In this document: positions 49,237 to 57,171 of the stretch, piece after piece
Numbering within the stretch: the stretch's first letter is position 1
How the letters are laid out: the number at the start of each line of letters is the position of its first letter
Virus record (IMG/VR): IMGVR_UViG_3300036774_000066
Coordinates: 92,610-156,609 of that record
Source: a virus
Direction: 5' to 3' (one strand)
Length of the DNA stretch: 64,000 nt
Program-made: the position numbers and the translations under genes
The notes under the pieces: generated by a model
Database searches by the model: none
What the model was told of the DNA's origin: nothing
The model's input: only the letters and a program-made list of their open reading frames with translations

Positions 49237-50586
49237 CTATGTGTTGGTAACGATCATCAAAGACTTGATTCCTGCCGCTGTCTGAAACGTAATGCTATCT
49301 TGCTCAAAATCTCGGCTCTCCTCATACTCAGAAGTTTTCGCAAGCACACTTCTCATCCCTGAAGCTGTCTGAAACGTGATACTGTCTTGCTCAAAATCTC
49401 TGCTGTCAATATACTCAAAAGTCTTAGTTAGTAAACTCCTCATACCCGCAGACGGCAAAGGAGTCAATTCATCTGCTATGATAATTTCGTTAATTGTATT
49501 TCCATCAACTGTCTGCTTCTCAAAAGGATCAAATACTTCAACCTGCTTGTAATTTGCTTCAGGGGTAACTACATCCCCTTGAATCAAGACGGGGCAAGTG
49601 GCACGCAATCTAACATACTTTACACCAAGAGAACCTGACCACTGTACCCATCTGTCAGCGGAAAAGGCACCGTTGGCATTGAATGAATAAGAGGCTTCAA
49701 CGGTGTACGTGCTACCACTTTTTGAACACACCTCAATGTAATACGGATAATTAAGGTACTGTAGATTGGTGTTAGGTGTCAAGATGAATGGTAAGAATAT
49801 GAAAGGCTTGTAATCTAATCCCACCAGCCTGAAGCACATTCCCGTAACGCTTATAGGGTAAATTTCTAAATTAGTAATAGAACTTACTGCCCTTGAAGCA
49901 GAGGCAGTTTGAAATGTCAAGTTAATGTCAGGTTGGTGATTAAGGGTTATCACCCCTACGTTATTCTGAGTATTCGGTAAGTATCTCCAAGTCAACTCAG
50001 AGGATAAATCAAAAACTCTCAGATAAACAACACTGTCCTTTTTATATGAAAGAAACACCTTGTCAAGGGAAGAGTCATAAAATGCGCTCGGCTGCTCACC
50101 TGTACTAAGGCGAATTTCCTCATCCGTCCATACCCAATCACTGCCAGATAGTTCCTGCTTGCGTATGTAAATCCCTCTACCAGTTTTTTCCACTTCTTCT
50201 ACCGTTACAATAGCAGTATGCCCCACATTTATATAAGCAAGCACTACGGAAGATGCAATGTCTTCCATAGTCCACGAGGTTACATAATGAAGACCCATTG
50301 AATCCGCATATACAAGAATAAAAGAATCAATCGGAAGAACACGAGTGTCAGAACCCCACGAAATAGAAGAACCGTTTACATTACCCGAACCCGCTGGAAT
50401 ATTTATGGTTAATGGAGGAGTAGAAGTAATATGGGCAGTAAGACTCGAATATCCTGTTAAACCAGAAGTAAAGAATTTCTCATAAAACACCAACATCCTG
50501 CCAGAATTAGCAACAACAACAGAAGGAGAACTGCTGTATCTTCCATTATCAGTATCAAGAGTTAGTTTGGTGGTATTAGTTATCAT
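49237..50586 (-). CDS. Beta-rich virion protein with C-terminal tandem repeats
   Basis: 449 residues. The first 250 residues look like a sialidase-type propeller (SSSPSVVVANSGRMLVFYEK; GEQPSAFYDSSLDKVFLSYK). The C-terminal 75 residues are a tandem repeat of about 33 residues: KTFEYIDSRDFEQDSITFQT and KTSEYEESRDFEQDSITFQT, each followed by a GMRS- or GIKS-type turn. A shorter copy of the TFQTAS piece occurs near residue 230. Likely surface-exposed and possibly receptor-binding. Confidence 0.55.
   Translation of the reverse strand: MITNTTKLTLDTDNGRYSSSPSVVVANSGRMLVFYEKFFTSGLTGYSSLTAHITSTPPLTINIPAGSGNVNGSSISWGSDTRVLPIDSFILVYADSMGLHYVTSWTMEDIASSVVLAYINVGHTAIVTVEEVEKTGRGIYIRKQELSGSDWVWTDEEIRLSTGEQPSAFYDSSLDKVFLSYKKDSVVYLRVFDLSSELTWRYLPNTQNNVGVITLNHQPDINLTFQTASASRAVSSITNLEIYPISVTGMCFRLVGLDYKPFIFLPFILTPNTNLQYLNYPYYIEVCSKSGSTYTVEASYSFNANGAFSADRWVQWSGSLGVKYVRLRATCPVLIQGDVVTPEANYKQVEVFDPFEKQTVDGNTINEIIIADELTPLPSAGMRSLLTKTFEYIDSRDFEQDSITFQTASGMRSVLAKTSEYEESRDFEQDSITFQTAAGIKSLMIVTNT
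49255..49440 (-). repeat. Tandem coding repeat in the 449-residue virion protein
   Basis: Two copies of about 100 bp within the 3' end of the gene, differing at scattered bases. The shared core encodes SRDFEQDSITFQTA. Such repeats can expand or contract by recombination and change fibre length or binding. Confidence 0.7.
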
Positions 50587-50594
50587 TTACCAAC

Positions 50595-51335
50595 CTAACA
50601 GTCAGAATTAACTTCTTCATTGACAAGAACTGTCCCAACAATCTTTGTACCGTCTCCTCCATCATTAAGCGGAAAGAAAAGCCACGCTCTCGCTACCATG
50701 TCAACGGTACTTCTCAAAATTCTGTTAGACTCAGAAGGTTCTAAGTCACTGTTGTCAGACATTCCTTCCAAACGCAAAGGAATTATCTTGTCTCCCCAAC
50801 CATTCCCAATTGTCACCGTGCGGAATAACTCATTATGTGCATTCCCATAATTTGCCATCTGAGAAAACAGCCACTCCCAGATATGTGCCTCAGTAAATTT
50901 TCTCTTGTACCAAAAATCAAGCTGATAAGGAATGTTTATCGGGAGAGGAGTTCTTGAAAGATTTGCTTTTCTCTTGTCGGGACTAAATGACAATGATCTA
51001 ACACCAGACCGCATGAATCTTGTTTCATCTATGGTAGGTGTTTGTCTGTAAATCGAAACAAAAGGCAGGGGTATTCTCTTCCAAGTCTCTAAGGCTTTTG
51101 TATCCATCCCGTCACCAATGCCGGGATTATTCGGGTCAAGCCATCCTTTACGAACAAGAAGCTGCTCCATCTCAGCAACAGCACGATGCGGGGTAGCAAA
51201 GCATCTCAATATTCCGAAGTTTTGACGCGGAGTACCTGAAATATCACCATAGTTTACCTTTAGCGTATCTAACCATAGATATACCATCTGATCGTAGGTA
51301 CGAAACGAGTCATTCAAAGTGTATGGACTTGCCAA
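50595..51335 (-). CDS. gp15-like tail terminator / sheath stabiliser
   Basis: 246 residues. The middle LPINIPYQLDFWYKRKFTEA and the C-terminal RSTVDMVARAWLFFPLND resemble T4 gp15 (PIKMIYELSIFTRY and WSLTFEVNGWMYPP regions) in order and character. gp15 caps the tail and joins it to the neck. The start is TTG with AGG six bases upstream, and no ATG occurs nearer. The 136 bases upstream hold two tetraloop hairpins. Confidence 0.55.
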   Translation of the reverse strand: MASPYTLNDSFRTYDQMVYLWLDTLKVNYGDISGTPRQNFGILRCFATPHRAVAEMEQLLVRKGWLDPNNPGIGDGMDTKALETWKRIPLPFVSIYRQTPTIDETRFMRSGVRSLSFSPDKRKANLSRTPLPINIPYQLDFWYKRKFTEAHIWEWLFSQMANYGNAHNELFRTVTIGNGWGDKIIPLRLEGMSDNSDLEPSESNRILRSTVDMVARAWLFFPLNDGGDGTKIVGTVLVNEEVNSDC

Positions 51336-51381
51336 GATACACCTGTACCTTTTCTCAAACTACCAGGAGAACTTATCTGTC

Positions 51382-51465
51382 AAGCCCTTACGGGCCTTAT
51401 CCGTTGGACCTACCCGCACGCTTACGCGCACGCGCACGCCCATATATGTAAGCCCTTGCGGACTT
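51382..51465 (-). promoter_or_regulatory. Twin tetraloop hairpin element before the gp15-like gene
   Basis: Minus strand: AAGTCC-GCAA-GGGCTT (51465-51450) and AAGGCCC-GTAA-GGGCTT (51398-51382), both closed by GNRA-type loops. An alternating purine-pyrimidine tract (CGTGCGCGTGCGCG type) lies between. The gap 51336-51471 has no gene. It is probably an mRNA structural or protein-binding element. Confidence 0.5.
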
Positions 51466-51471
51466 TATAGA

Positions 51472-51720
51472 CTACTTCTTTTTCGGTCTTCCAAGCCCAT
51501 CATTCCAATTACCAGCAATCACATTCAACCACAAAATTACATCCCCTATTTCCTTTGCTTGACTCAAAAGCATCATAGCATTATTCTTGGCTGCATCATC
51601 AACATCATATCTCCAAAAAGCATCAGGATCGTCAACCTTGTTATAGTCCATCGCTTTTGGTGGAAACCGTGATTCATCGAGATTATCTTCCTTACTATAA
51701 ATTTCCTGAAGTAAACTCAT
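51472..51720 (-). CDS. Small hypothetical protein
   Basis: 82 residues from MSLLQEIYSKEDNLDESRFP. It is helical in the C-terminal half (AAKNNAMMLLSQAKEIGDVI) with a basic end (RPKKK). It overlaps the upstream gene by 4 bases and is located in the neck/connector gene region. Function unknown. Confidence 0.5.
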   Translation of the reverse strand: MSLLQEIYSKEDNLDESRFPPKAMDYNKVDDPDAFWRYDVDDAAKNNAMMLLSQAKEIGDVILWLNVIAGNWNDGLGRPKKK

Positions 51721-52574
51721 ACTGCTCCCTTCTTCTTTGTTTTCTTCTTAGAAATTACAGCAGCCCTCGCCTTATGCTTTCGCATCTTAATAAACTTCGG
51801 CTTCGGTCGTGGTAACTTTGCCTTCAAGGACGGCCTTATATGACCAACAACCTGTGACCAAAAATCATGTTTCTTTGGATTCTTCTTGTTAATATTCATC
51901 AGATAAACAGCAGCTTGCCGTGCCTTTGTCTTATCCCCACCCTTCTTTGAAACCAAGTCATCCGCTGCCTCTTTCGGGGTCTTCTTTCCGGGGTCCGTCG
52001 CAGTCCCTCTTACTTTACGTCCCTTGGCCTTTTTCTTGCCCTTGGCTAAACTCTTGACCCTCTGGCGACCCTTTGAGTCAGGCTTCTTCTTGCGTGCCCC
52101 TGCACCCTTCTTAGCGATCTGAAACAACTTCGCCCCACTCTTAACCAATCCGGCAATTCCCCCCGCAATTGCTCCAATTATTCCAAAACCCATAACAATA
52201 GGAGCAGCAGCAATAGAGGCAATTTTTCCCAGTAAACTCTCTAAAAGAAACTCTTCCTTGATCTCTTGCTTCTCAGACTCTTTTTCCCGAGACACCCTCT
52301 CCCCACTCAACACAGAGGAAATAAAATTAGACAACTGCTCGTTGTCCTTCACCTCTGGACTGTCAAGCATCATCTTCAAAGTAACAAGAACAGCATTCTC
52401 ACCAGTCTTTCCGAATCTCTTTATGGCATTCGTAGTAATATCTTTCAAAGACTTGACAAAGTTACCATGACCCGCAGCCTCAAAAGAACTCTTGACAAAC
52501 TCGATTGCCTCAAGTTCTTTGGAAGTCCGCTCCTTTGAACTACTCTGATAAACACCCTCATAGAAAAACATCAT
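51717..52574 (-). CDS. Basic protein with central membrane segment
   Basis: 285 residues from MMFFYEGVYQSSSKERTSKE. Helical N-terminal 130 residues, then a Gly/Ala-rich hydrophobic segment (ASIAAAPIVMGFGIIGAIAG), then a very basic C-terminal half full of Lys/Arg (KKKPDSKGRQRVKSLAKGKK). The C-terminus could bind DNA and may be packaged. AAGGA lies eight bases before the chosen ATG; a longer start overlaps the upstream gene. No family recognised. Confidence 0.55.
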   Translation of the reverse strand: MMFFYEGVYQSSSKERTSKELEAIEFVKSSFEAAGHGNFVKSLKDITTNAIKRFGKTGENAVLVTLKMMLDSPEVKDNEQLSNFISSVLSGERVSREKESEKQEIKEEFLLESLLGKIASIAAAPIVMGFGIIGAIAGGIAGLVKSGAKLFQIAKKGAGARKKKPDSKGRQRVKSLAKGKKKAKGRKVRGTATDPGKKTPKEAADDLVSKKGGDKTKARQAAVYLMNINKKNPKKHDFWSQVVGHIRPSLKAKLPRPKPKFIKMRKHKARAAVISKKKTKKKGAV

Positions 52575-52575
52575 G

Positions 52576-52809
52576 TTACTTGTCCTTGTGATGCTTATGC
52601 CAGTTTGCAACCAAACGCTTTACCCCAAGAAAGGCAGCACCTACCAACACTCCAATACCGATAGAAATTCCACTATCAAGTTCGGGAGGGACATTATTTA
52701 CATGAATCTTGAGAATACCTATCACAATTCCAGAAAGAGCACCCACAACCGCACCCTCTACTCCACCTTCAAGCCCCTTCTGCTTGGATACTTCTACGTC
52801 GTATGCCAT
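52576..52809 (-). CDS. Small two-helix membrane protein, holin-like by shape
   Basis: 77 residues. Two glycine-rich hydrophobic segments, VEGAVVGALSGIVIGILKIH and SGISIGIGVLVGAAFLGVKR, with a short polar turn and a charged tail (HKHHKDK). Size and topology fit a holin, but many phages have other two-helix proteins. AGGAGG lies before the ATG and a TATACT box is 20 bases upstream. No lysin gene is adjacent. Confidence 0.5.
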   Translation of the reverse strand: MAYDVEVSKQKGLEGGVEGAVVGALSGIVIGILKIHVNNVPPELDSGISIGIGVLVGAAFLGVKRLVANWHKHHKDK

Positions 52810-52828
52810 AAAATTCCTCCTCTAATTC

Positions 52829-52834
52829 AGTATA
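52829..52834 (-). promoter_or_regulatory. Putative late promoter box (TATACTGAATTAGAGG)
   Basis: Minus strand TATACT followed by GAATTAGAGG. The stretch GATATACTGAATTA matches the box at 56576 almost exactly. Confidence 0.6.
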
Positions 52835-52846
52835 TCGAATAAGCTA

Positions 52847-53206
52847 TCAATCAACCCTCTCAGGCATCTTTACATCGGGTAAAACAGACTTCAAATATTC
52901 AGAGTCAAATCCTCCCTGGGAAAGAGAAGCCATAACCTTATTTACACTCTGCAATCGCTTATCCCCTACATCATCATAGCAGTTAGAAACTCTTACAGGT
53001 AAATACAAGTATACTTTAGCTAAGTAGATCACCTCTCTCTTTTCTAACTTGACAATAATCCTGTGACCACCTACCAACAACACCAGACAATTCTTTGCAT
53101 CATCCCGTAAAGCCTCGCTTACATCATAGTCATTAAGAAAAACAACTTGCCGATACTTAATAGAAAATCCCAAGTCAAAGGTCAAGTCCAATGACTTACA
53201 ATCCAA
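52847..53206 (-). CDS. SNase-like (staphylococcal nuclease fold) protein, start unclear
   Basis: At least 119 residues. Including codons upstream, the frame reads WILRAKVNKVLDCKSLDLTF then DLGFSIKYRQVVFLND, which follows the SNase pattern RAKV-x-VxDGD-TLDV-x-IDLGF...R-x-RL-x-x-ID. Key catalytic residues look degraded, so it may bind rather than cut. The first strand lies before the TTG at 53206. No ATG, GTG or TTG exists between there and the amber stop of the upstream gene, which is in the same frame. ACG at 53242 has GAGG at good spacing. Amber read-through or a non-standard start are both possible. Confidence 0.5.
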   Translation of the reverse strand: MDCKSLDLTFDLGFSIKYRQVVFLNDYDVSEALRDDAKNCLVLLVGGHRIIVKLEKREVIYLAKVYLYLPVRVSNCYDDVGDKRLQSVNKVMASLSQGGFDSEYLKSVLPDVKMPERVD

Positions 53207-53245
53207 GACTTTGTTGACCTTTGCACGTAAAATCCAATCCGTAAA

Positions 53246-53881
53246 CTACCTCACAGTCCTTACATGCCTCTTGTGAACCATGCCTCGAATAATCACTCTA
53301 CGCTGCTGCATTATCTCAGTATTACCTGTTGTAAATGCACGGGAAACCATCTGCTCAACATCCACATGAGGAAGTTTCTTTTTTAGATTATTTGTCAACA
53401 AATTCGACAGCCTCAACACATGCGTATGAATCTTCGCACTCAACTCTCTACTTGTCGGACGAAAAACAGGACGTGCAACCATCTTGGAAGTACCATACTC
53501 CAAGTACCGTGCAATCGTCTGTAATCTCTTTCCATCAGGGTAAGCTAAGTCCTTTACACCAACTCTATAAACAATAGCCTCCCGTACACTTTCATTAAAT
53601 GCACCAATATTATCCAAGAAAAACCTTGTCCGAATAAGAATCCTTGTATCATATCCCTTTCTCTTTTTCCACAACAAATAGTTAGGAGTAAGAGGCTTAT
53701 GATGAAACTGCTGCTGAATAATCTTGCTCTTTATTCCTCTTGCAGTATCAGTTGCCAACTTCTTAACAAAGGCTTCCCCCGTTGACCGGATAATACCAGG
53801 GATCAACCCAAAATAAAAATTAGGAACTTGGGTGCCCCACATCACCGCCTTTTGACGAGTCTTAGAAATTCTTTGGGGCAT
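53246..53881 (-). CDS. HK97-gp10-like tail completion protein
   Basis: 211 residues. ARYLEYGTSKMVARPVFRPT is the hallmark of the HK97 gp10-like family (EYGT-x-x-M-x-ARPF-x-RP), which connects neck and tail in many phages. The C-terminus is basic. It ends in TAG with the SNase-like frame continuing directly after it. The ribosome site (GGAGAGGG) is embedded in the terminator-like hairpin just upstream. Confidence 0.8.
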   Translation of the reverse strand: MPQRISKTRQKAVMWGTQVPNFYFGLIPGIIRSTGEAFVKKLATDTARGIKSKIIQQQFHHKPLTPNYLLWKKRKGYDTRILIRTRFFLDNIGAFNESVREAIVYRVGVKDLAYPDGKRLQTIARYLEYGTSKMVARPVFRPTSRELSAKIHTHVLRLSNLLTNNLKKKLPHVDVEQMVSRAFTTGNTEIMQQRRVIIRGMVHKRHVRTVR

Positions 53882-53887
53882 AAATGA

Positions 53888-53917
53888 AAAATCCCTCTCC
53901 TTTACAGAAGAGGGATT
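53888..53917 (-). terminator. Rho-independent terminator overlapping a ribosome site
   Basis: Minus strand: AATCCCTCT (53917-53909), loop TCTGTAAAGG, AGAGGGATT (53898-53890), then TTTCATTT. The opposite strand also has a T-run after the stem, so it may act both ways. The stem contains the purine-rich start region of the HK97-gp10-like gene. Confidence 0.75.
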
Positions 53918-53947
53918 CCTTTTTTCTTGCCTGTCATACTCAGGACA

Positions 53948-56536
53948 TCAGAAAATATCCAAAAGTTCGGCTACTGCTTGCTTCTGGTCATCTCCCCATG
54001 CCCATACGTAAACCTTGTCCGTATTGGTGTAGACATAGGCAATCCAAGAGCCAAGAGGAACGTCATAGTCGGAAGGATAAGCACCATCACCCATCCCAAG
54101 GAAATTCCCCTTTGTCGGGTCCGTGTACTGAAATGCCATAACAATCAAAGACTCACCCTCATAGTTCACCTTTTCCCCTGAATCAACTCCGTAACGCTGG
54201 ATACCCGCAGAGCCTTCGTCAATGGACTGCTCGTTCTTTTTTCTTTTTGAAACCTTAACACCACCTTCCATATCTGCTGTCTTAACAAAATCCTTCTCAT
54301 GCTTCTTAAAAAGTTTCTTAGCAAGCGGAGTTAGAATATCCTTTACCTTATCAAGAGAAGGTCCATCCAAAATCTGCTGACAAGCAGAAATTAAACCTAT
54401 ACAAATAACATCATCGTCACCATCCGACCAATCCTCAAGACTTTCACCTATACCATCCACATACTCCATCAAATAACTATCCAAATCTACCTTTTTTATC
54501 TTCAAAGCATTCTTTACAGCAAGAACCGCTCTTTGGTATGAATCAGGCATATACTTGTCTAACAAAGTAAAACAAAAACTTTTCCCTAACTTATCATTAT
54601 TCCCAATCTCATCTATCGCATTATCAATATCAGAACTGGTTGCAAAATTACCAACAGTCTTACTTCTCCAGTTAAAAGTAATATCCTCGTCAATGGACTG
54701 CTCATCCTTCTTTGCAAGTCGAAGAAGAATATCGGAATAACTATCGTCTCCTTCATCATCAGCAAAATTCGCTGCCCTATACAAATCTCCCTTTGCTTTC
54801 TTGACATACTTCATAACTTCCTTGGTCATAGAAGGAAGTTCCGTTGCATCATCATCTCCTGTGCCACTGTACAAATCCTTTACCATCTTCTTAACTTGCT
54901 TCTCAATCTTACCCAAATCCACAGAGCCTTCGTCAATCGGGTACACCATGTCATCCAAACCCTCAATAACATCATCATCCTCAATCAACTGAGTAAACTT
55001 CTCATAGGACATCTCAGAGTTCAAAAAACTCTCAAGTGTCTTCTTGTCAACCTTACCAGAGGCAAACTTCGCAATCTCTTCCTGCACATCCTTACCAATA
55101 TCCTTAAAGAAAAGTTTGTCAGCAGGAACATAATCATCTCTTCGGTCAATGGGATTTTTCCCAGACTTTGTTGGCTCATGCGGGAACGATCCTGACGCTG
55201 CTCCACCAGCAGAGGCAGACTTGTCATTCCATCCCTCAATTACTTGCTCATCCTTTTTGGCTTTCCGCTTGCCTTTGGGTTTCTTACGTAGTTTGCGAAG
55301 CCTTCCAAAAATCATCGACTTTGCTTCCGGCTCATCAACAGAATAATCCTTCTGTGCCTTCTTGACAGCCTTCTTCAAAATCGCAACTGCGCTTCCCTTA
55401 CCCTTTGCCGCTTCCTCAAGATCGTCAAAGTCAATCTCGTCAAACTCATTAACACTATCAAGCCCAAACTCCGGGGCAATCTCAGTGTCAATCAATTCGT
55501 CTACACTTTCAGCAAAAGTATCCTCGTCTCCCTCGTCCTCCCCCGCCATCATATCCTTGTCTTTGTTCTTCTTGGGGAGATAGTCATGCCTTTTGTCAAT
55601 AGGATTTTCTTTGGAAATTGTCGGAGCATGAGGAAATGAACCAGCAGCAGCCCCACCGGAAGAAGCAGACTTGTCATTCCAGCCTTCACGTACTTGTTCA
55701 CGATACTTTGGTGCCCTGTTGGAAAAAGCCGGATCAGACTCTTTCTTTGCCTTCCTCTTACCCTTCGGCTTCCGACGAAGATTCCGAAGACGACCAAAGA
55801 TCATCGACTTTGCTTCCGGCTCGTCAACACCGTACTTCTTCTGAGCAGACTTTACAGCCTTTTTCAGAATAGTAACCGCACTGCCCTTACCTTTTGCTGC
55901 CTCTTCCAAATCATCAAAATCAACGTCCTCAAACTCCTCTACGCTCTCAAGTCCAAACTCAGGAGCTATCTCAGTGTCAATCAATTCATCCAAGGAAGAC
56001 TCTTGGGTAGACTCCGCGACAGGGGTAAGAAACCGCTTCAAAATACCAAGAGCACACGACGTATCCCCTCGCTGCTCCCTTGTAAGATCAACAGCATGAC
56101 GCACCATGCTCTCAACCTTCTCATAAGAAAGAGCATTACCAAACACCCGCTTCCCCTGCTCAGTCGCATACCGAATCAGGGAAGTCTTATCAATCAACTT
56201 CTGCTCTCTCGCTTCCATCATATCATACCCCTTTGACTTGTACCCACGCGCCTGATTGAAGTCATGAAAATCAACATTCCCACCGCCTGCATATCCCAAC
56301 ATCAAGTTGGCAGCACCAGAGTAATCCTTCTTGGCAATCTTCTCACTCACCAAATCCCGGTCGGGCAATCCAGCATTGTAATACATGCCAAACGCCTTCT
56401 CAATCATTGACTTGTGATCGTCAATATTCCCCGTCCAATTTCTCAAAAAACCAAGTTTGTCCTTCACATACTCATACACCTGGGTAGGGGAAACTTCATT
56501 CATCACTTGAAACATCTCTGATTGAGAAAATCTCAT
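53948..56536 (-). CDS. Large internally duplicated protein, candidate internal head or scaffold-associated protein
   Basis: 862 residues. Two long copies of one module lie in the first half: SLDELIDTEIAPEFGLESVE ... KGKGSAVTILKKAVKSAQKK, then SVDELIDTEIAPEFGLDSVN ... KGKGSAVAILKKAVKKAQKD, each followed by DEPEAKSMIFGRLR, a basic stretch and a GWNDKSAS-x-GGAA-x-GSFPH linker. The acidic/basic modules look like flexible, DNA-binding-like pieces, and short acidic sites such as EQSIDEG recur and could be cut by the prohead protease. Placed among neck and connector genes. No family recognised; a role inside the head is inference. Confidence 0.5.
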   Translation of the reverse strand: MRFSQSEMFQVMNEVSPTQVYEYVKDKLGFLRNWTGNIDDHKSMIEKAFGMYYNAGLPDRDLVSEKIAKKDYSGAANLMLGYAGGGNVDFHDFNQARGYKSKGYDMMEAREQKLIDKTSLIRYATEQGKRVFGNALSYEKVESMVRHAVDLTREQRGDTSCALGILKRFLTPVAESTQESSLDELIDTEIAPEFGLESVEEFEDVDFDDLEEAAKGKGSAVTILKKAVKSAQKKYGVDEPEAKSMIFGRLRNLRRKPKGKRKAKKESDPAFSNRAPKYREQVREGWNDKSASSGGAAAGSFPHAPTISKENPIDKRHDYLPKKNKDKDMMAGEDEGDEDTFAESVDELIDTEIAPEFGLDSVNEFDEIDFDDLEEAAKGKGSAVAILKKAVKKAQKDYSVDEPEAKSMIFGRLRKLRKKPKGKRKAKKDEQVIEGWNDKSASAGGAASGSFPHEPTKSGKNPIDRRDDYVPADKLFFKDIGKDVQEEIAKFASGKVDKKTLESFLNSEMSYEKFTQLIEDDDVIEGLDDMVYPIDEGSVDLGKIEKQVKKMVKDLYSGTGDDDATELPSMTKEVMKYVKKAKGDLYRAANFADDEGDDSYSDILLRLAKKDEQSIDEDITFNWRSKTVGNFATSSDIDNAIDEIGNNDKLGKSFCFTLLDKYMPDSYQRAVLAVKNALKIKKVDLDSYLMEYVDGIGESLEDWSDGDDDVICIGLISACQQILDGPSLDKVKDILTPLAKKLFKKHEKDFVKTADMEGGVKVSKRKKNEQSIDEGSAGIQRYGVDSGEKVNYEGESLIVMAFQYTDPTKGNFLGMGDGAYPSDYDVPLGSWIAYVYTNTDKVYVWAWGDDQKQAVAELLDIF
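55210..56010 (-). repeat. Direct duplication of a roughly 135-codon coding module
   Basis: Copy 1 about 55645-56010, copy 2 about 55210-55520. Shared protein runs include DELIDTEIAPEFGL, FDDLEEAAKGKGSAV, DEPEAKSMIFGRLR and KPKGKRKAKK, with many silent differences, so the duplication is old. Confidence 0.7.
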
Positions 56537-56575
56537 AACGTGCTCCTGTAAGTTTCATTTATCGACTCATAATTC

Positions 56576-56581
56576 AGTATA
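56576..56581 (-). promoter_or_regulatory. Putative late promoter box (TATACTGAATTA)
   Basis: Minus strand GATATACTGAATTATGAG, 40 bases before the 862-residue gene. GATATACTGAATTA also occurs upstream of the membrane protein gene at 52809. Confidence 0.6.
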
Positions 56582-56594
56582 TCCAAGATTGCTA

Positions 56595-57167
56595 TTATGA
56601 TCCAGGCTGCTTCGATTTTGCAGTCACAGAAGAATACAAAAAGTAATCAGTGTTAAACCATCGTCCTGTCAACTCGTATGTCTCAACCTCATAGATATTG
56701 TCACGCCAAATAAACTTATCTTGAGGTTTGATTTTCATGCCCAACAACTCAAACTGAAAATTCAAGAAGACAAATCTTGGCGCATGAACATCATCTATTC
56801 CCTGCTTGACTAAATTCTTCTCAGACTTTTCCCACATCAAGTTGACATTCAAATCAACTGGCTCTGCAAAATGGTCATACTTCGTTGGATCAATTGCCGG
56901 ATCAGTGTGCGGCTGTGTAAAATTCCCTGCTAAAGCATCCGGTACTGTCTCACCCCACAAATCATCAACAAGAGATACACTTAGATCAGTTGTTATTCCC
57001 CCAGAAGCAGCTTGTAAAGGTAGAAGAAAAGAGTAATACTGGACTAACGGAAATCTTCTTTCGTACTTCTCTCTTGCCATTCTCTTGTAAGCAATAAGGT
57101 CTTGTGTCTCTTTCTTAGCAAGCTGAGTAGTGAACCGATACTTGGTATCTGGATTGATAAAAGGCAT
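56595..57167 (-). CDS. Putative neck / head closure protein
   Basis: 190 residues from MPFINPDTKYRFTTQLAKKE. Beta-rich with a helical N-terminus. The segment LLGMKIKPQDKFIWRDNIYE, then VETYELTGRWFNTDYFLYSS, resembles head-closure/adaptor barrels where a strand pair ends in an aromatic-rich loop. Located between the connector-like gene and the tail genes, as neck proteins are. Assignment is by position and character only. Confidence 0.5.
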   Translation of the reverse strand: MPFINPDTKYRFTTQLAKKETQDLIAYKRMAREKYERRFPLVQYYSFLLPLQAASGGITTDLSVSLVDDLWGETVPDALAGNFTQPHTDPAIDPTKYDHFAEPVDLNVNLMWEKSEKNLVKQGIDDVHAPRFVFLNFQFELLGMKIKPQDKFIWRDNIYEVETYELTGRWFNTDYFLYSSVTAKSKQPGS

Positions 57168-57171
57168 AGCA

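Noticed and set aside
51378-51383. TTGACA before the gp15-like gene as a sigma70 promoter
   Set aside because: No acceptable -10 at the right distance. The string lies next to a hairpin arm.
53246-53248. Genome-wide recoding of TAG
   Set aside because: The capsid gene and others end normally at TAG with sensible protein ends, so TAG is a real stop here.
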